Origin: Xylanibacter rodentium
Lineage (GTDB): Bacteria > Bacteroidota > Bacteroidia > Bacteroidales > Bacteroidaceae
NCBI RefSeq assembly: GCF_013166575.1
Contig: NZ_JABKKE010000014.1
Location: 36,374-100,373, forward strand
Length of the DNA: 64,000 bases
Direction of reading: 5' to 3'
Shown: positions 40,778 through 50,288 of the stretch, in pieces
How the letters are laid out: each line of letters starts with the position of its first letter
How positions within the stretch are numbered: position 1 is the stretch's first letter
Notes under the pieces: model-generated
Database searches by the model: none
Seen by the model: the letters and a program-made list of their open reading frames with translations, nothing else
What the model was told of the DNA's origin: nothing
Made by a program: the position numbers and the translations under genes

Positions 40778-42325
40778 ATGCTCGTAAAGACATTCTGCGC
40801 AGCCGTAATGGGGCTGGAAGCCACCACGGTAACCGTTGAGGTAAGCATGACACGCGGAGTAATGTTCCATCTGACCGGACTTGCAGACACCGCCGTCCGT
40901 GAAAGCCGGGACAGAATCGTGGCCGCTCTGCAAAACACCGGCCACAAATTTCCCGTGGCCGATATCACCGTAAACATGGCTCCCGCCGACATCCGAAAGG
41001 AAGGCAGCGGCTATGACCTGCCGTTGGCAATAGCCATACTTGCAGCCAACGGCAAGATAGAAAGTGACAGCCTCGGCGAGTATATGCTGATAGGCGAACT
41101 TGGCCTGGACGGCCGGTTACTGCCTGTACGCGGGGCACTGCCTATAGCCATCAAGGCACGTGCAGAGCAGTTCAAAGGGCTCATCGTTCCGCGACAGAAC
41201 ATACGAGAGGCCGCCGTGGTAAACAATATTGACGTATACGGCATGGACAACATAACTGATGTAATCCGTTTCTTCAACGGTGACCGCTCGTTCAAACCTA
41301 CCGTGACAGACACACGCCGTGAATTTTATGAAAAACAAACTACGTTCGACCTCGATTTCGCCGATGTGCGCGGACAAGAAAGCGTGAAGCGTGCGCTCGA
41401 AGTGGCGGCAGCCGGAGGGCATAACCTGATAATGATCGGTCCGCCGGGCAGTGGCAAATCAATGATGGCCAAACGCCTGCCGTCAATATTGCCGCCACTG
41501 TCGCTTGCCGAAAGTCTTGAGACTACACAGATACACAGTGTGGCCGGCAAACTTAGCCGCGATACATCGCTCATCACACAACGCCCGTTCCGCTCTCCGC
41601 ATCACACCATATCGCAGGTAGCCCTTACCGGAGGCGGTCTGAACCCTCAGCCCGGCGAGATATCTCTCGCACACAACGGTGTGCTCTTCTGCGACGAACT
41701 TCCGGAATTTACCCGAAGTGCTCTTGAGGTACTGCGACAGCCGCTCGAAGACCGCAAGATTACCATATCGCGGGCCAAATACACCATAGAATATCCATGT
41801 TCGTTCATGTTCGTAGCCTCGATGAACCCCTGTCCGTGCGGATACTACGATGACCCTACCCACCACTGCGTGTGTACCCCGGGACAGATACAGCGGTATA
41901 TGAACAAAATCAGCGGCCCTATGCTTGACCGCATTGACATACAGACCGAGATAACCCCTGTGCCGTTCGCTGAAATTTCCAACGCATCACCTGGCGAGCC
42001 GTCTGCCTCGATTCGCCAACGTGTCATTGCCGCACGTAAGATACAGGAGGAACGATATAAAGACTGTAAAGGCATACACTGCAACGCACAGATGACCGAA
42101 CGGATGATTCACCAATATGCCAGGCCCGACACATCGTCGCTTGAAATGCTCCGCACAGCCATGGAACGCTTGAAACTGTCAGCCCGCGCCTACAACCGCA
42201 TACTGAAAGTGGCCCGTACCATTGCCGACCTTGACGGTTCAGAAACTATAAAGTCTCTCCATCTGGCCGAAGCCATCGGCTATCGCAATCTCGACCGCGG
42301 TGACTGGGCGGAAAGAAGGGGCTGA
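40778..42325 (+). CDS. comM: YifB/ComM family Mg-chelatase-like AAA ATPase
   Basis: The 515 aa protein has an N-terminal Lon-like ChlI domain, a central AAA+ domain with Walker A GPPGSGKS (about 221-228), Walker B-type NGVLFCDELPEF, and a C-terminal Mg_chelatase_C helical domain. ComM is a hexameric branch-migration helicase that helps integrate DNA taken up by natural transformation; the Bacteroidetes homologue has not been tested as far as I know. Together with comF (28037) it leaves open a transformation capacity. Length matches the family. Confidence 0.93.
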   Translation: MLVKTFCAAVMGLEATTVTVEVSMTRGVMFHLTGLADTAVRESRDRIVAALQNTGHKFPVADITVNMAPADIRKEGSGYDLPLAIAILAANGKIESDSLGEYMLIGELGLDGRLLPVRGALPIAIKARAEQFKGLIVPRQNIREAAVVNNIDVYGMDNITDVIRFFNGDRSFKPTVTDTRREFYEKQTTFDLDFADVRGQESVKRALEVAAAGGHNLIMIGPPGSGKSMMAKRLPSILPPLSLAESLETTQIHSVAGKLSRDTSLITQRPFRSPHHTISQVALTGGGLNPQPGEISLAHNGVLFCDELPEFTRSALEVLRQPLEDRKITISRAKYTIEYPCSFMFVASMNPCPCGYYDDPTHHCVCTPGQIQRYMNKISGPMLDRIDIQTEITPVPFAEISNASPGEPSASIRQRVIAARKIQEERYKDCKGIHCNAQMTERMIHQYARPDTSSLEMLRTAMERLKLSARAYNRILKVARTIADLDGSETIKSLHLAEAIGYRNLDRGDWAERRG

Positions 42326-42451
42326 CACTGACACAAAACAGAATTTTGATATAATTAAAATATGCAGCCATAATATGTAAGTTTTCCAAGTTCTCATTTA
42401 TATGTGACATACCTTAATTAACAAACTTCAAACAGCAATCCGACAATTGAA

Positions 42452-43138
42452 ATGGAAAAGAAACAAGGTGATAAAATAATTGATTATTACAACAATCTCG
42501 CACCGACATACGATGAAAATCGTTTCGACAACACATACGGACACTTCATTGACTCCGAAGAACGGCATGTGCTAAACAGGCTGCTGACAGGGAAAGAAAA
42601 CAAAGTACTCGAAATCGCTTGTGGAACGGGACGACTGCTTGACTATGCCGGCTATGGCATTGATGCGTCAGAGAAAATGCTCACCATAGCCCGTCAGAAA
42701 TTCCCCAAAAAAGATTTGCAACAATCCCTTGGACAATCCACTCCCTTTAACGACGCTTACTTCGACGCTGTATACTCGTTCCACTTGATGATGCATCTGG
42801 AACAGGAAGATATCTACGGCATAATCAAAGAATCACACCGTATACTCAAACCCAAAGGCCGATTGATATTTGACATCCCGTCATTGTCCCGCCGCAAGCT
42901 TTTCGGGAGGGAACATGGCAATGGCTGGCATGGCAACACGGCCCTCAATCAAACAGACGTAGCCCGACTCTCCGACGGTTTATTCAAAATAGTGTCGGTT
43001 ACCGGCATCATGTTTATACCCGTCCATCGCCTGCCCTCTTCTTGGCGCAAAAGAATGCTAAGCCTTGACATATCAATGGCTTCAAGTCCATTGAAGACAT
43101 TATCATCCTATCTGATTTTTGAACTTGAAAAGATATGA
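42452..43138 (+). CDS. Class I SAM-dependent methyltransferase
   Basis: The 228 aa protein has the SAM-binding motif VLEIACGTGRLL, the acidic strand end YGIDASEKML and motif AYFDAVYSFHLMMHL. The substrate is unknown; UbiE-like small-molecule methylation fits. Its stop overlaps the ATG of the VanW-like gene (ATGA), so the two are translated together. Confidence 0.88.
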   Translation: MEKKQGDKIIDYYNNLAPTYDENRFDNTYGHFIDSEERHVLNRLLTGKENKVLEIACGTGRLLDYAGYGIDASEKMLTIARQKFPKKDLQQSLGQSTPFNDAYFDAVYSFHLMMHLEQEDIYGIIKESHRILKPKGRLIFDIPSLSRRKLFGREHGNGWHGNTALNQTDVARLSDGLFKIVSVTGIMFIPVHRLPSSWRKRMLSLDISMASSPLKTLSSYLIFELEKI

Positions 43139-43830
43139 AACTTTCGACCAAAGCATCCCTGAGAATGTCCTTCGTCAAACTGCTTGATTTTATCAAACGC
43201 GTCCCTTTCGCCCGACCGACCGACAAATTTCCCGCAATGCCATATTCAATTACCGTCAGCCAACCTTTATTGCCTTCTCCCACACTCGAAAACAAGAAGC
43301 ACAACCTTTGTGTAGCAGCAGATCGCATAAACAATCTTCTTATCCGACCCGGCGAAGTCTTTTCATTTTGGCATACCGTAGGCAACCCGAATGATCAGAC
43401 ACGCTTTCGCGAGGGTCGCAGCATCCATGCCGGTCGGGTAACATTCGATGTCGGAGGAGGACTATGTCAGGCTTCCGGCATAATACACCATGCCGCACTT
43501 TTGGCAGGACTGCATATTCTTGAACGGTACAATCATTCTGTCGACTTATACACCGAAAAATCCCGGTTCGCTCCCATTGGAACCGACGCTACCGTTTTTT
43601 ATGGATTCAAAGATCTGAGATTCCGTAACAATACCGATGGCAATATCAGACTGCAACTTGAAATAGATACCGACAAAGTAACATTACATATGTCAAGCAA
43701 CATTCCTATTCACCCCAAAAGTCTTAGCACAGACATAAAGATATCGCCTGATGGCAACAAAATGGTTTCCATCGCCGACACCACCACATTACGTATCGTC
43801 TCCACTTCCCTCTACCGACCTCTCCCATAG
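43135..43830 (+). CDS. VanW family protein
   Basis: The 231 aa protein carries the VanW domain (RPGEVFSFWHTVGNPNDQTRF, REGRSI, GGGLCQASGIIHHAALLAGL). VanW occurs in some vancomycin gene clusters, but its function is unknown and most homologues, including stand-alone ones like this, have no tie to resistance. No signal peptide is evident. It overlaps the methyltransferase gene by 4 nt, so a shared pathway is likely. Confidence 0.9.
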   Translation: MKLSTKASLRMSFVKLLDFIKRVPFARPTDKFPAMPYSITVSQPLLPSPTLENKKHNLCVAADRINNLLIRPGEVFSFWHTVGNPNDQTRFREGRSIHAGRVTFDVGGGLCQASGIIHHAALLAGLHILERYNHSVDLYTEKSRFAPIGTDATVFYGFKDLRFRNNTDGNIRLQLEIDTDKVTLHMSSNIPIHPKSLSTDIKISPDGNKMVSIADTTTLRIVSTSLYRPLP

Positions 43831-43854
43831 TTAACGACAACAATCACACTACAT

Positions 43855-44550
43855 ATGAGAACTAACGACATATTGGTAATAGCTTTCGACGCCGACGATA
43901 CCCTATGGGATTGTCAGTCGCACTTCGAGAACGTGGAACGAGACTATTGCCGGTTGCTGGCCGAATATGGTGACAGTGATGACATCTCCAGCAGGCTGTT
44001 CAGAACTGAAGCTACCAATATGGAATTACTGGGGTATGGCACCAAGGCCTTCACACTGTCACTCGTAGAGAATGCTGTAAACATAAGTCAAGGCAAAGTG
44101 AGCGCCAAGACGATAGGCAAGATAATAGAACTTGGCAAAAGCCTGCTGTACCTGCCAGCCACACCTTTGCCCGGCGTACGAGAAACCCTGCGTGCCATAA
44201 GGAGTTTAAACCGCTATCGGCTCGCACTGTTCACCAAAGGCGAATTGCTTGATCAGGAAAACAAGCTGCAACGCTCCGGTCTCGCTCCATTTTTCAGCCA
44301 TGTGGAAATAGTATGCGACAAGACACCCGCTCACTACCGTGCACTCTGTCATCATCTTAACATTTCACCCGAACGCCTTCTCATGGTCGGCAACTCATTC
44401 CGCAGCGACATAGCTCCAGCACTCAACATCGGTGCACACGCCGCATATATTCCATTCCATGTGACGTGGCAACTCGAACTGACTGATGAATTTGACCATC
44501 CACACCTCACACGTCTAAAACAATTTGGTGATATAATGTCGATTCTATGA
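43855..44550 (+). CDS. HAD superfamily hydrolase
   Basis: The 231 aa protein has motif I FDADDTLWD (nucleophile and acid Asp residues), motif II LFTKGEL, a Lys/Asp region CDKTPAHY and motif III MVGNSFRSDIAPALN. The four-helix cap makes it subclass I. It is likely a phosphatase of small metabolites. It follows the VanW gene by 24 nt. Confidence 0.9.
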   Translation: MRTNDILVIAFDADDTLWDCQSHFENVERDYCRLLAEYGDSDDISSRLFRTEATNMELLGYGTKAFTLSLVENAVNISQGKVSAKTIGKIIELGKSLLYLPATPLPGVRETLRAIRSLNRYRLALFTKGELLDQENKLQRSGLAPFFSHVEIVCDKTPAHYRALCHHLNISPERLLMVGNSFRSDIAPALNIGAHAAYIPFHVTWQLELTDEFDHPHLTRLKQFGDIMSIL

Positions 44551-44621
44551 CTTGAATCAATCGACAATACATACCGGATTTATCCACATCACTATAGGAC
44601 AAAAGCAGTGCCGTTTCTTGG

Positions 44622-44703
44622 TATCTTTCCTCTATAAAAAGACTTTTTATATTCTGTCGGTGTAGATATCTCACGATTTATATGTAAATTTGCAGAAGAT
44701 AAT
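44622..44703 (+). promoter_or_regulatory. Promoter region of the second Rpn gene, similar to pyrE's
   Basis: TAAATTTGC at 44685-44693 is the -7 box. The 82 bp region matches 28784-28865, with CGATTTATATGTAAATTTGC identical. The leader to the ATG at 44728 is about 28 nt. Confidence 0.65.
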
Positions 44704-44727
44704 AATCAAATATAAATTTCCACGATT

Positions 44728-45699
44728 ATGAACAACAACCAATACATCCGTTTCGACTGGGCCGCCAAGCGCATTCTTCGCGACAAGGCCAACTTCGGTG
44801 TTCTTGAAGGTCTCGTGACAGTATTGGGTGTTCTTGAAGGTCTCGTGACAGTATTGCTCAACGAGGAGATACGCATCATCGAGATTCTCGAGAGCGAGGG
44901 CAACCAGGAGACTGCCGACGACAAGTTCAACCGCGTTGACATCAAGGCCCGCAACAGCAAGGACGAGATAATCATCGTGGAGATACAGCTGACCAGGGAG
45001 CTCTACTATCTCGAGCGTATCCTCTACGGTGTCGCCAAGGCCATCACGGAGCACATATCACTCGGAGACAAGTACGACAAGGTCAAGAAGATATACTCGA
45101 TAAACATCCTGTACTTCGACCTCGGCAAAGGCGCCGACTATCTCTATCACGGTCAGACGGTATTCCGCGGCGTTCACACCAACGACACGCTCGTGATAAA
45201 CACTAAGGAGAGCGACGTCATAAGGATGAAGGCACCGTCTGAGATATTTCCCGAATATTTCATCATACGCGTGAACGAGTTCAACAAGGTTGCGACAACG
45301 CCGCTGGAAGAATGGCTCGACTACCTCAAGAACGGACATATCAAGGACGACACAACGGCTCCGGGGCTCAACGAGGCAAAGCGGAAGTTGCAGTACATGG
45401 CCATGACAAGGCAGGAAAAGCTGGCATATGACAGGCACATCGATGCCATCATGATACAGAATGATGTCATTGATACGGCAAAGCTCGAAGGACTCGTCGA
45501 AGGAAGAACTTTGGGAAGAGCAGAAGGAAGAGCAGAGGGAAGAGCGGAAGGAAGAGCGGAAGGACTTGCCGAAGGGCGCTCAGAAGGATTGGTTGAAGCA
45601 AATATAGCACATGCAAAGAGCCTGAAAGCACATGGCATAAGCAATGATATCATAGCCGATGTCACAGGTCTGTCGGTAGAAGAAATAACCAGACTATGA
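44728..45699 (+). CDS. Rpn-family PD-(D/E)XK nuclease / putative transposase with internal duplication
   Basis: The 323 aa protein starts YIRFDWAAKRILRDKANFGVLEG and is of the Rpn type. Likely catalytic residues are Asp in FNRVDIKARN and Glu-Ile-Gln in IIVEIQLTRE. It carries an exact 30 bp tandem duplication that repeats the decapeptide VLEGLVTVLG in the N-terminal helical region. The tail has EGRAEGRAEGRAEGRAEG-like 4-residue repeats and an LKAHGISNDIIADVTGLS end, like the first Rpn gene (3848). It is a different subfamily from that gene. Activity of the duplicated form is uncertain. Confidence 0.85.
   Translation: MNNNQYIRFDWAAKRILRDKANFGVLEGLVTVLGVLEGLVTVLLNEEIRIIEILESEGNQETADDKFNRVDIKARNSKDEIIIVEIQLTRELYYLERILYGVAKAITEHISLGDKYDKVKKIYSINILYFDLGKGADYLYHGQTVFRGVHTNDTLVINTKESDVIRMKAPSEIFPEYFIIRVNEFNKVATTPLEEWLDYLKNGHIKDDTTAPGLNEAKRKLQYMAMTRQEKLAYDRHIDAIMIQNDVIDTAKLEGLVEGRTLGRAEGRAEGRAEGRAEGLAEGRSEGLVEANIAHAKSLKAHGISNDIIADVTGLSVEEITRL
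44797..44856 (+). repeat. 30 bp exact tandem duplication in the second Rpn gene
   Basis: Units 44797-44826 and 44827-44856 are identical over 30 bp (GGTGTTCTTGAAGGTCTCGT...). The duplication adds ten residues in frame. It is absent from what I know of the family's normal N-terminus, where the sequence after NFGVLEGLVTVL continues to EEIRIIEILESEG. Confidence 0.95.
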
Positions 45700-45778
45700 G
45701 TAATCCCGATTTTTAATGGAATTAAGCTCATATCCAGAGTATCTTCAGCAGCCACTTTTCCTTATGGCCATTTTGTCA

Positions 45779-46423
45779 CTATTCCCTGAATGGCTTGTAG
45801 TGTGATTCATCGGCTGCGGTGAGCAGTTCCTTGTCGCCTCGGCTGTCACCGAATGCTATAAGCCGATATTTTTCGCGGTGTGGATATAGTGCAAGCAGCC
45901 TGTTTACTTTTTCTTTTCCGTAACAGTTGGGAGTTGCAAAGCGTCCGGTGAGCCTGCCTCCTGTTATTTCAGGTTTTGTGCCGAGTATTATGATGGGTGC
46001 CTCTGTGTTGTTGTCAGAATCCGTCTGGCCGTTGTTATGTATAGTGGCCCCCATATCGGAAAAGAAAGGTGCTACCCATAGGTCGATACTGGCACTTACT
46101 ATCACTACGGGGCATTCTTGCCTTATGGCCCGTTTGACCGTTTCTATGCCATGAGGTCGCAAAAGTTGTTGACTGTTGCGCGCAAATTCAGTGCATATGG
46201 TCGTAAATTCATCCACAGTCATACCCTTGAAGAAATGGTCGAATATGTGTTGTTTGGCCTTGTCGTTTGGATATATGCGTAACTTCATCATTATGAGCAT
46301 AGGCAGATGGCGTATTATTCCCATGATGAGAGCGCTGTTACCGCGTGCATACCGGATAAATTCGATGAGTGTGTCGCGGGTGGTCAGTGTTCCGTCGAAG
46401 TCAAAGGCATATATGGTTTTCAT
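45779..46423 (-). CDS. HAD-IB family phosphatase
   Basis: The 214 aa protein starts KTIYAFDFDGTLTTRDTLIEF and belongs to the SerB-like HAD-IB group with a helical cap, VVIVSASIDLWVAPF and FGDSRGDKELL motifs. In Bacteroidetes such a phosphatase often accompanies the UbiA-type prenyltransferase just upstream (19 nt here), where it may remove the phosphate from 5-phosphoribosyl-polyprenyl phosphate, as with the mycobacterial Rv3806c/Rv3807c pair. That role is inferred from context only. Confidence 0.88.
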   Translation of the reverse strand: MKTIYAFDFDGTLTTRDTLIEFIRYARGNSALIMGIIRHLPMLIMMKLRIYPNDKAKQHIFDHFFKGMTVDEFTTICTEFARNSQQLLRPHGIETVKRAIRQECPVVIVSASIDLWVAPFFSDMGATIHNNGQTDSDNNTEAPIIILGTKPEITGGRLTGRFATPNCYGKEKVNRLLALYPHREKYRLIAFGDSRGDKELLTAADESHYKPFRE

Positions 46424-46442
46424 TTCTTCTCATCTGTTTGTT

Positions 46443-47345
46443 TTAAAAATATATTATCACAAGGAAAGTAAGTCCCCATGACAATATTGTGAGTTGCGTG
46501 AAACGGTCGCGCCATATTATTTTTGTCGGGTCGCCGGAGTCCTGGTCTACCATAGCAATCTGCAGATAGCGCAGCAGTCCTATGAAGACGAATATGCTCG
46601 TGAGGTACAGATATTGTGTGTGATGACAATCGATGACATCCGGCGACACTGTGTACATGATGTAGCACACCAGTGTGACTGCAGCTGTTATGGTGATGGC
46701 CTGATTGATGAAAGTGAGGTTATATCGTATGGTGTTCTTCCTCGGAGCCTCTCCCGTCTTGTTCATTCGCAACACGTCATCGCGGCGTTTGGCGAGCGAC
46801 AGGAATAGTGTTAGCAGGAATGTCATCAGCACTATCCATTTGCTCAGTGCAGTGTCGGTTGCAATGCCTCCTGCGAGAATGCGCAGCACGAAACCTATGG
46901 CAATGATGCACACGTCGACTATGGCATATTGTTTCAGACGTGCGCAGTACGCAAGGTTCATAATGTAGTAAGCGCCTATGATGGCTCCCACGGGCAGACG
47001 GTAACCGGCGGGCAGGGTCAGGGCCGTTATGGCAACGGAGAGCGATATCATGAAAATCATGATAGAATATCCGGTTGTGACAGAGATGGCTCCGGAGGCT
47101 ATGGGGCGACGGCACTTGACAGGATGGCGGCGGTCGTCGTCTGCGTCAATGATGTCGTTGAAACAATACACCGACGAGGCGGCAAGGCTGAATGCCATGA
47201 ATACCGGCAACACGGCAAGAAGCGATTCGGCATCAAGCAGACTGCCTCCGAAGAACATAGGGATAAAAACGAAAGTGTTCTTGATCCACTGCTTCGGGCG
47301 TATTATTTTCAGGATATGTGTGAAAGATATCATATCGGTAAACAT
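46443..47345 (-). CDS. UbiA-family prenyltransferase, decaprenyl-phosphate phosphoribosyltransferase-like
   Basis: The 300 aa membrane protein has eight or nine spans and the two aspartate-rich motifs of the UbiA superfamily: NDIIDADDDRRHP and DVCIIAIGFVLRI. IRPKQWIKNTFVFIPMFFGG at the N-terminus is characteristic of the decaprenyl-phosphate 5-phosphoribosyltransferase branch (arabinan precursor synthesis in mycobacteria). In Bacteroidales its product and use are not established. The HAD gene downstream supports the ribosyl-lipid model. Confidence 0.88.
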   Translation of the reverse strand: MFTDMISFTHILKIIRPKQWIKNTFVFIPMFFGGSLLDAESLLAVLPVFMAFSLAASSVYCFNDIIDADDDRRHPVKCRRPIASGAISVTTGYSIMIFMISLSVAITALTLPAGYRLPVGAIIGAYYIMNLAYCARLKQYAIVDVCIIAIGFVLRILAGGIATDTALSKWIVLMTFLLTLFLSLAKRRDDVLRMNKTGEAPRKNTIRYNLTFINQAITITAAVTLVCYIMYTVSPDVIDCHHTQYLYLTSIFVFIGLLRYLQIAMVDQDSGDPTKIIWRDRFTQLTILSWGLTFLVIIYF

Positions 47346-47355
47346 TTATTATAGT

Positions 47356-48417
47356 TCAATGTCGGGCATCCGTCACCCGTTTTATCATCCACGCCACGGT
47401 GAGTGTCGCGATGATGTAAAGCAACAGACCGGTATAGGTGTCGCCGCGGTGGGATATGGGTATTAATATTTTTCGGAAGATAGGGTGGATGACGAATACC
47501 ACGGCCGACAGTCCACCCGTCCATGTGAGCGGTGTCAGAGCTGCGTCAGGCAATGCCTTGACTGTAGTTGTCGTTAGGGCGATGACAAGTAATGGAGTCC
47601 ATAGCCATGTGTGAAAATTGAAACAGCATATCGTGAGCACAGCAGCCGTTGCAACAGCCGCCGCAGCCCATTGCCACCGTCTTATGGTGGCAAGGAATAA
47701 GGAAGGGCGCAGCCGGGCCGTCATCACTCCCGCGCAGAAAGGCAGCATCCCTCCTATACAGTTGTATCGCAGACGGTTGATGGCATTGCCCTCGGGACTG
47801 TCGGCACACATGGCCTGCGGCAGCCAGCATAGCAGCACGAGCATGGCCATGACCCCCCAGTGCCGCCGGCGGTAGATGACAAGACGGTAGACGATGTACA
47901 GCTGCATCATAAGTCCGAAAAACCAATATGGGCCGGGCCAGATACTGCGTTCGGGTTCGGGCATGAAGTTGATTACCATGAGCATCTGCGCCACGATGTC
48001 TGTGAGCTTATATTTATGTGCTCCAGGTGTGATGGCGTCAACGATGACGAAAGCCGCCAGACCTGTTATCATCATTGTGAACAGTTTGATGTAGTGATGG
48101 TGTAGGAACCGTGTGGCTGTCATTCCTTTTTTATCTTGTTCATACTTCATCACGAGGCCGAAACCGCTAAGGAACAGGAACACCGGTACACCGTAGTGTC
48201 CGAAATATGATAAAACCTGTATCGGCAGAGTGTCGTCAGGGTGGATGAGCGACTGCAAAAGCAGGGCATTGTTGCCGTCGCTGAACTTATATTCGTTTTC
48301 TTTCACGGCCAATGCCAGCCAATGGCAGTAGTTGTGTAACATAATTGCCATTATGGCTATGCCGCGCATGGCGGAACATTCGGCCCGCGAGAGCCATTCG
48401 TCATTTTTTCCTGTCAT
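47356..48417 (-). CDS. Membrane acyltransferase, acyltransferase-3 family
   Basis: The 353 aa protein has about ten membrane spans and motifs of the OafA/acyltransferase-3 family: ECSAMRGIAIMAIMLHNYCHW (conserved Arg and His) and GHYGVPVFLFLSGFGLVMKYE. These enzymes add acyl groups to surface sugars. Its start overlaps the end of the phosphoethanolamine transferase gene by 17 nt, implying coupled translation. It is followed by the UbiA gene 10 nt later. Confidence 0.9.
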   Translation of the reverse strand: MTGKNDEWLSRAECSAMRGIAIMAIMLHNYCHWLALAVKENEYKFSDGNNALLLQSLIHPDDTLPIQVLSYFGHYGVPVFLFLSGFGLVMKYEQDKKGMTATRFLHHHYIKLFTMMITGLAAFVIVDAITPGAHKYKLTDIVAQMLMVINFMPEPERSIWPGPYWFFGLMMQLYIVYRLVIYRRRHWGVMAMLVLLCWLPQAMCADSPEGNAINRLRYNCIGGMLPFCAGVMTARLRPSLFLATIRRWQWAAAAVATAAVLTICCFNFHTWLWTPLLVIALTTTTVKALPDAALTPLTWTGGLSAVVFVIHPIFRKILIPISHRGDTYTGLLLYIIATLTVAWMIKRVTDARH

Positions 48418-50269
48418 GATGTTCTGTTCTCAGTTTGTCGTAGTCGGTGGTATTCTTTATAACCCTCGGGCGCAGACTGTCATAGTTTTGGCTCAGCGGA
48501 TTCCGACTGTCACAGTATTCGGGACAGGCAATACCGCCGAGGTATAGCAACAGGTGGGCCACATTGTCGGTCATGAACGGTCTGTTGCAGGCCGCCTTTA
48601 TTTCAGTGTCGATTTCGGGATGAGCCTCGGCATATTTGTGTGAACGCCATATCCAAAACGGTATCTCAAATTCTTCGTGAGCCAGTCTGTAATCTATCGT
48701 GGCAGAGTGCAGACGACCTACGATGTGCATGTCGTCGCCAAAGCATTCCTCGCCGTGGTCTGGCATATATATTACGATGGCCTCGCGGTCTTCAAACCGT
48801 CGTAACACCTCGTCGACGATGGAGTCGTTGTAGAGTGTGGCGTTGTCGTAGTCGGCCAGGAATCCGCGTTCCCAGCTCTTCAGTTTACGGTGGCGGTAGT
48901 CGCCCGGCTTAAAATGACTCCATCTTTTCGGTGTGCGGTCGTGATAGGCTACATGCTGCCCCATAAGGTGCAGTATGGTCAGGTTGGCTCTCCCCTGTTT
49001 GTGGCTGAGGCTGTCATAGTCGGCCAATATCCCGTCGTCAAACCGGTGGAGCGATGTGTTGCGAGCGCTGAACTGTGCTGCGCTCAATTTGGGATCGTTG
49101 AGAAAGAAACCGCCACTGAAGTCATATACGGCTTCGCCCGTCTTGGGCAGGAACTGATTGGTGACGAAAGTCACATGATAGCCCGCCTTCTTGAATATCT
49201 CTGGAAACAGCGGGCGGTCGCACCACTGTCCGCTGTCGCCAACGGAATGCAGTGAAAACACATATTTGAAGACATAACTCGTCAGGTTCCACGGACTTAT
49301 CACGTCCTTGAACGCCACCAGTTCGCCCAGCCGTTCGCGTTCCAGCTGTCGCGGTGTGGTGGGAACATCGTAGCCGTACAGTTGTGAGTGATGGCGGTTG
49401 TAGCTCTCACCGATGATGAGCACTATGTCCGGACTGCGGAAAGTGCAGCTGTCTATCTTGATATGGTTGGTGGCCTCTACAAGTCTTACCAGTTGCATAG
49501 CTGTCAGGTGGTTGGCATATATGCTGAACGCAAGCCGGTGTATCGGCATATACAGTACAGCTCTGTCTGGTTTGGTAAGTTCGTGTTCTACCGAACCGAT
49601 GTTATTGTACGACATCAGTCTTACGGTAGCCTTTTTGTTGTCGAAGCAATCTGTCAGGCTATATACGAAGACAGCCGTAACTGTTACACCGGACAGAATG
49701 GTGAGCAGTCGGTTATGGCGTGTGAAGAATGGTGGACGGAGGGTATTGCCGGTAAGTCTTTCGAGTGTTCTGCTTTTACATATAGCCCAAGTTGTGATGT
49801 GTATCGGTATAATGAGCAGTATCGTGCCTACAGGCGAGACAATGGTGTTCCATGTCAGGTAGGTGCTAAGAAACTCCGATGTCTCGTTGCTGTTGGTCTC
49901 GCCGATGAGCATGAGCATAGATGGGTTGATGGTTGATCCGAGACGTACGAAACACCATACGTCGGCGATGGCTGCGGCGTAAAGAACGGCACATACTATG
50001 CCGCGTATCCAACGGCGTACTCGCTGCGGCATTGCGGCAAGCAGCGCGCACAATATGTATAGCTCGGTGAAAAGTTCGGTAAAAAGATGAGGATAAGGTC
50101 CCGTGGTATTGCTGTCGGGAATCTCGAACATGCCGCATGTAATGCCGAGGATAAACATGAAGACAAAAAACGTTGCGTTACGTGTTATCGGGTATAATGC
50201 AACACTTGGAATTGCACCGGCCACGCGTAGCACTTTCTTCATTTGATTGTTGGTAGAAGTAAGTTCCAT
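48401..50269 (-). CDS. Phosphoethanolamine transferase (EptA/sulfatase-type)
   Basis: The 622 aa inner-membrane protein has five N-terminal spans and a large periplasmic sulfatase-fold domain. The metal/nucleophile motifs are visible: IVLIIGESYNRHHSQLYGYD (the Ser of GES occupies the nucleophile position), NQFLPKTG, HLMGQHVAYHDR and YMPDHGEECFGD. Such enzymes add phosphoethanolamine to lipid A or core sugars, altering surface charge and polymyxin sensitivity; the exact acceptor here is unknown. An ATG at 50242 is an alternative start. Gene order suggests a surface-modification operon. Confidence 0.9.
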   Translation of the reverse strand: MELTSTNNQMKKVLRVAGAIPSVALYPITRNATFFVFMFILGITCGMFEIPDSNTTGPYPHLFTELFTELYILCALLAAMPQRVRRWIRGIVCAVLYAAAIADVWCFVRLGSTINPSMLMLIGETNSNETSEFLSTYLTWNTIVSPVGTILLIIPIHITTWAICKSRTLERLTGNTLRPPFFTRHNRLLTILSGVTVTAVFVYSLTDCFDNKKATVRLMSYNNIGSVEHELTKPDRAVLYMPIHRLAFSIYANHLTAMQLVRLVEATNHIKIDSCTFRSPDIVLIIGESYNRHHSQLYGYDVPTTPRQLERERLGELVAFKDVISPWNLTSYVFKYVFSLHSVGDSGQWCDRPLFPEIFKKAGYHVTFVTNQFLPKTGEAVYDFSGGFFLNDPKLSAAQFSARNTSLHRFDDGILADYDSLSHKQGRANLTILHLMGQHVAYHDRTPKRWSHFKPGDYRHRKLKSWERGFLADYDNATLYNDSIVDEVLRRFEDREAIVIYMPDHGEECFGDDMHIVGRLHSATIDYRLAHEEFEIPFWIWRSHKYAEAHPEIDTEIKAACNRPFMTDNVAHLLLYLGGIACPEYCDSRNPLSQNYDSLRPRVIKNTTDYDKLRTEHHDRKK

Positions 50270-50288
50270 AGGCTCGACTCTACTGCTT

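Noticed and set aside
43135..43830. Vancomycin resistance locus
   Set aside because: Only a stand-alone VanW-like gene is present, with no vanHAX, vanRS or vanY; the family is widespread without resistance.
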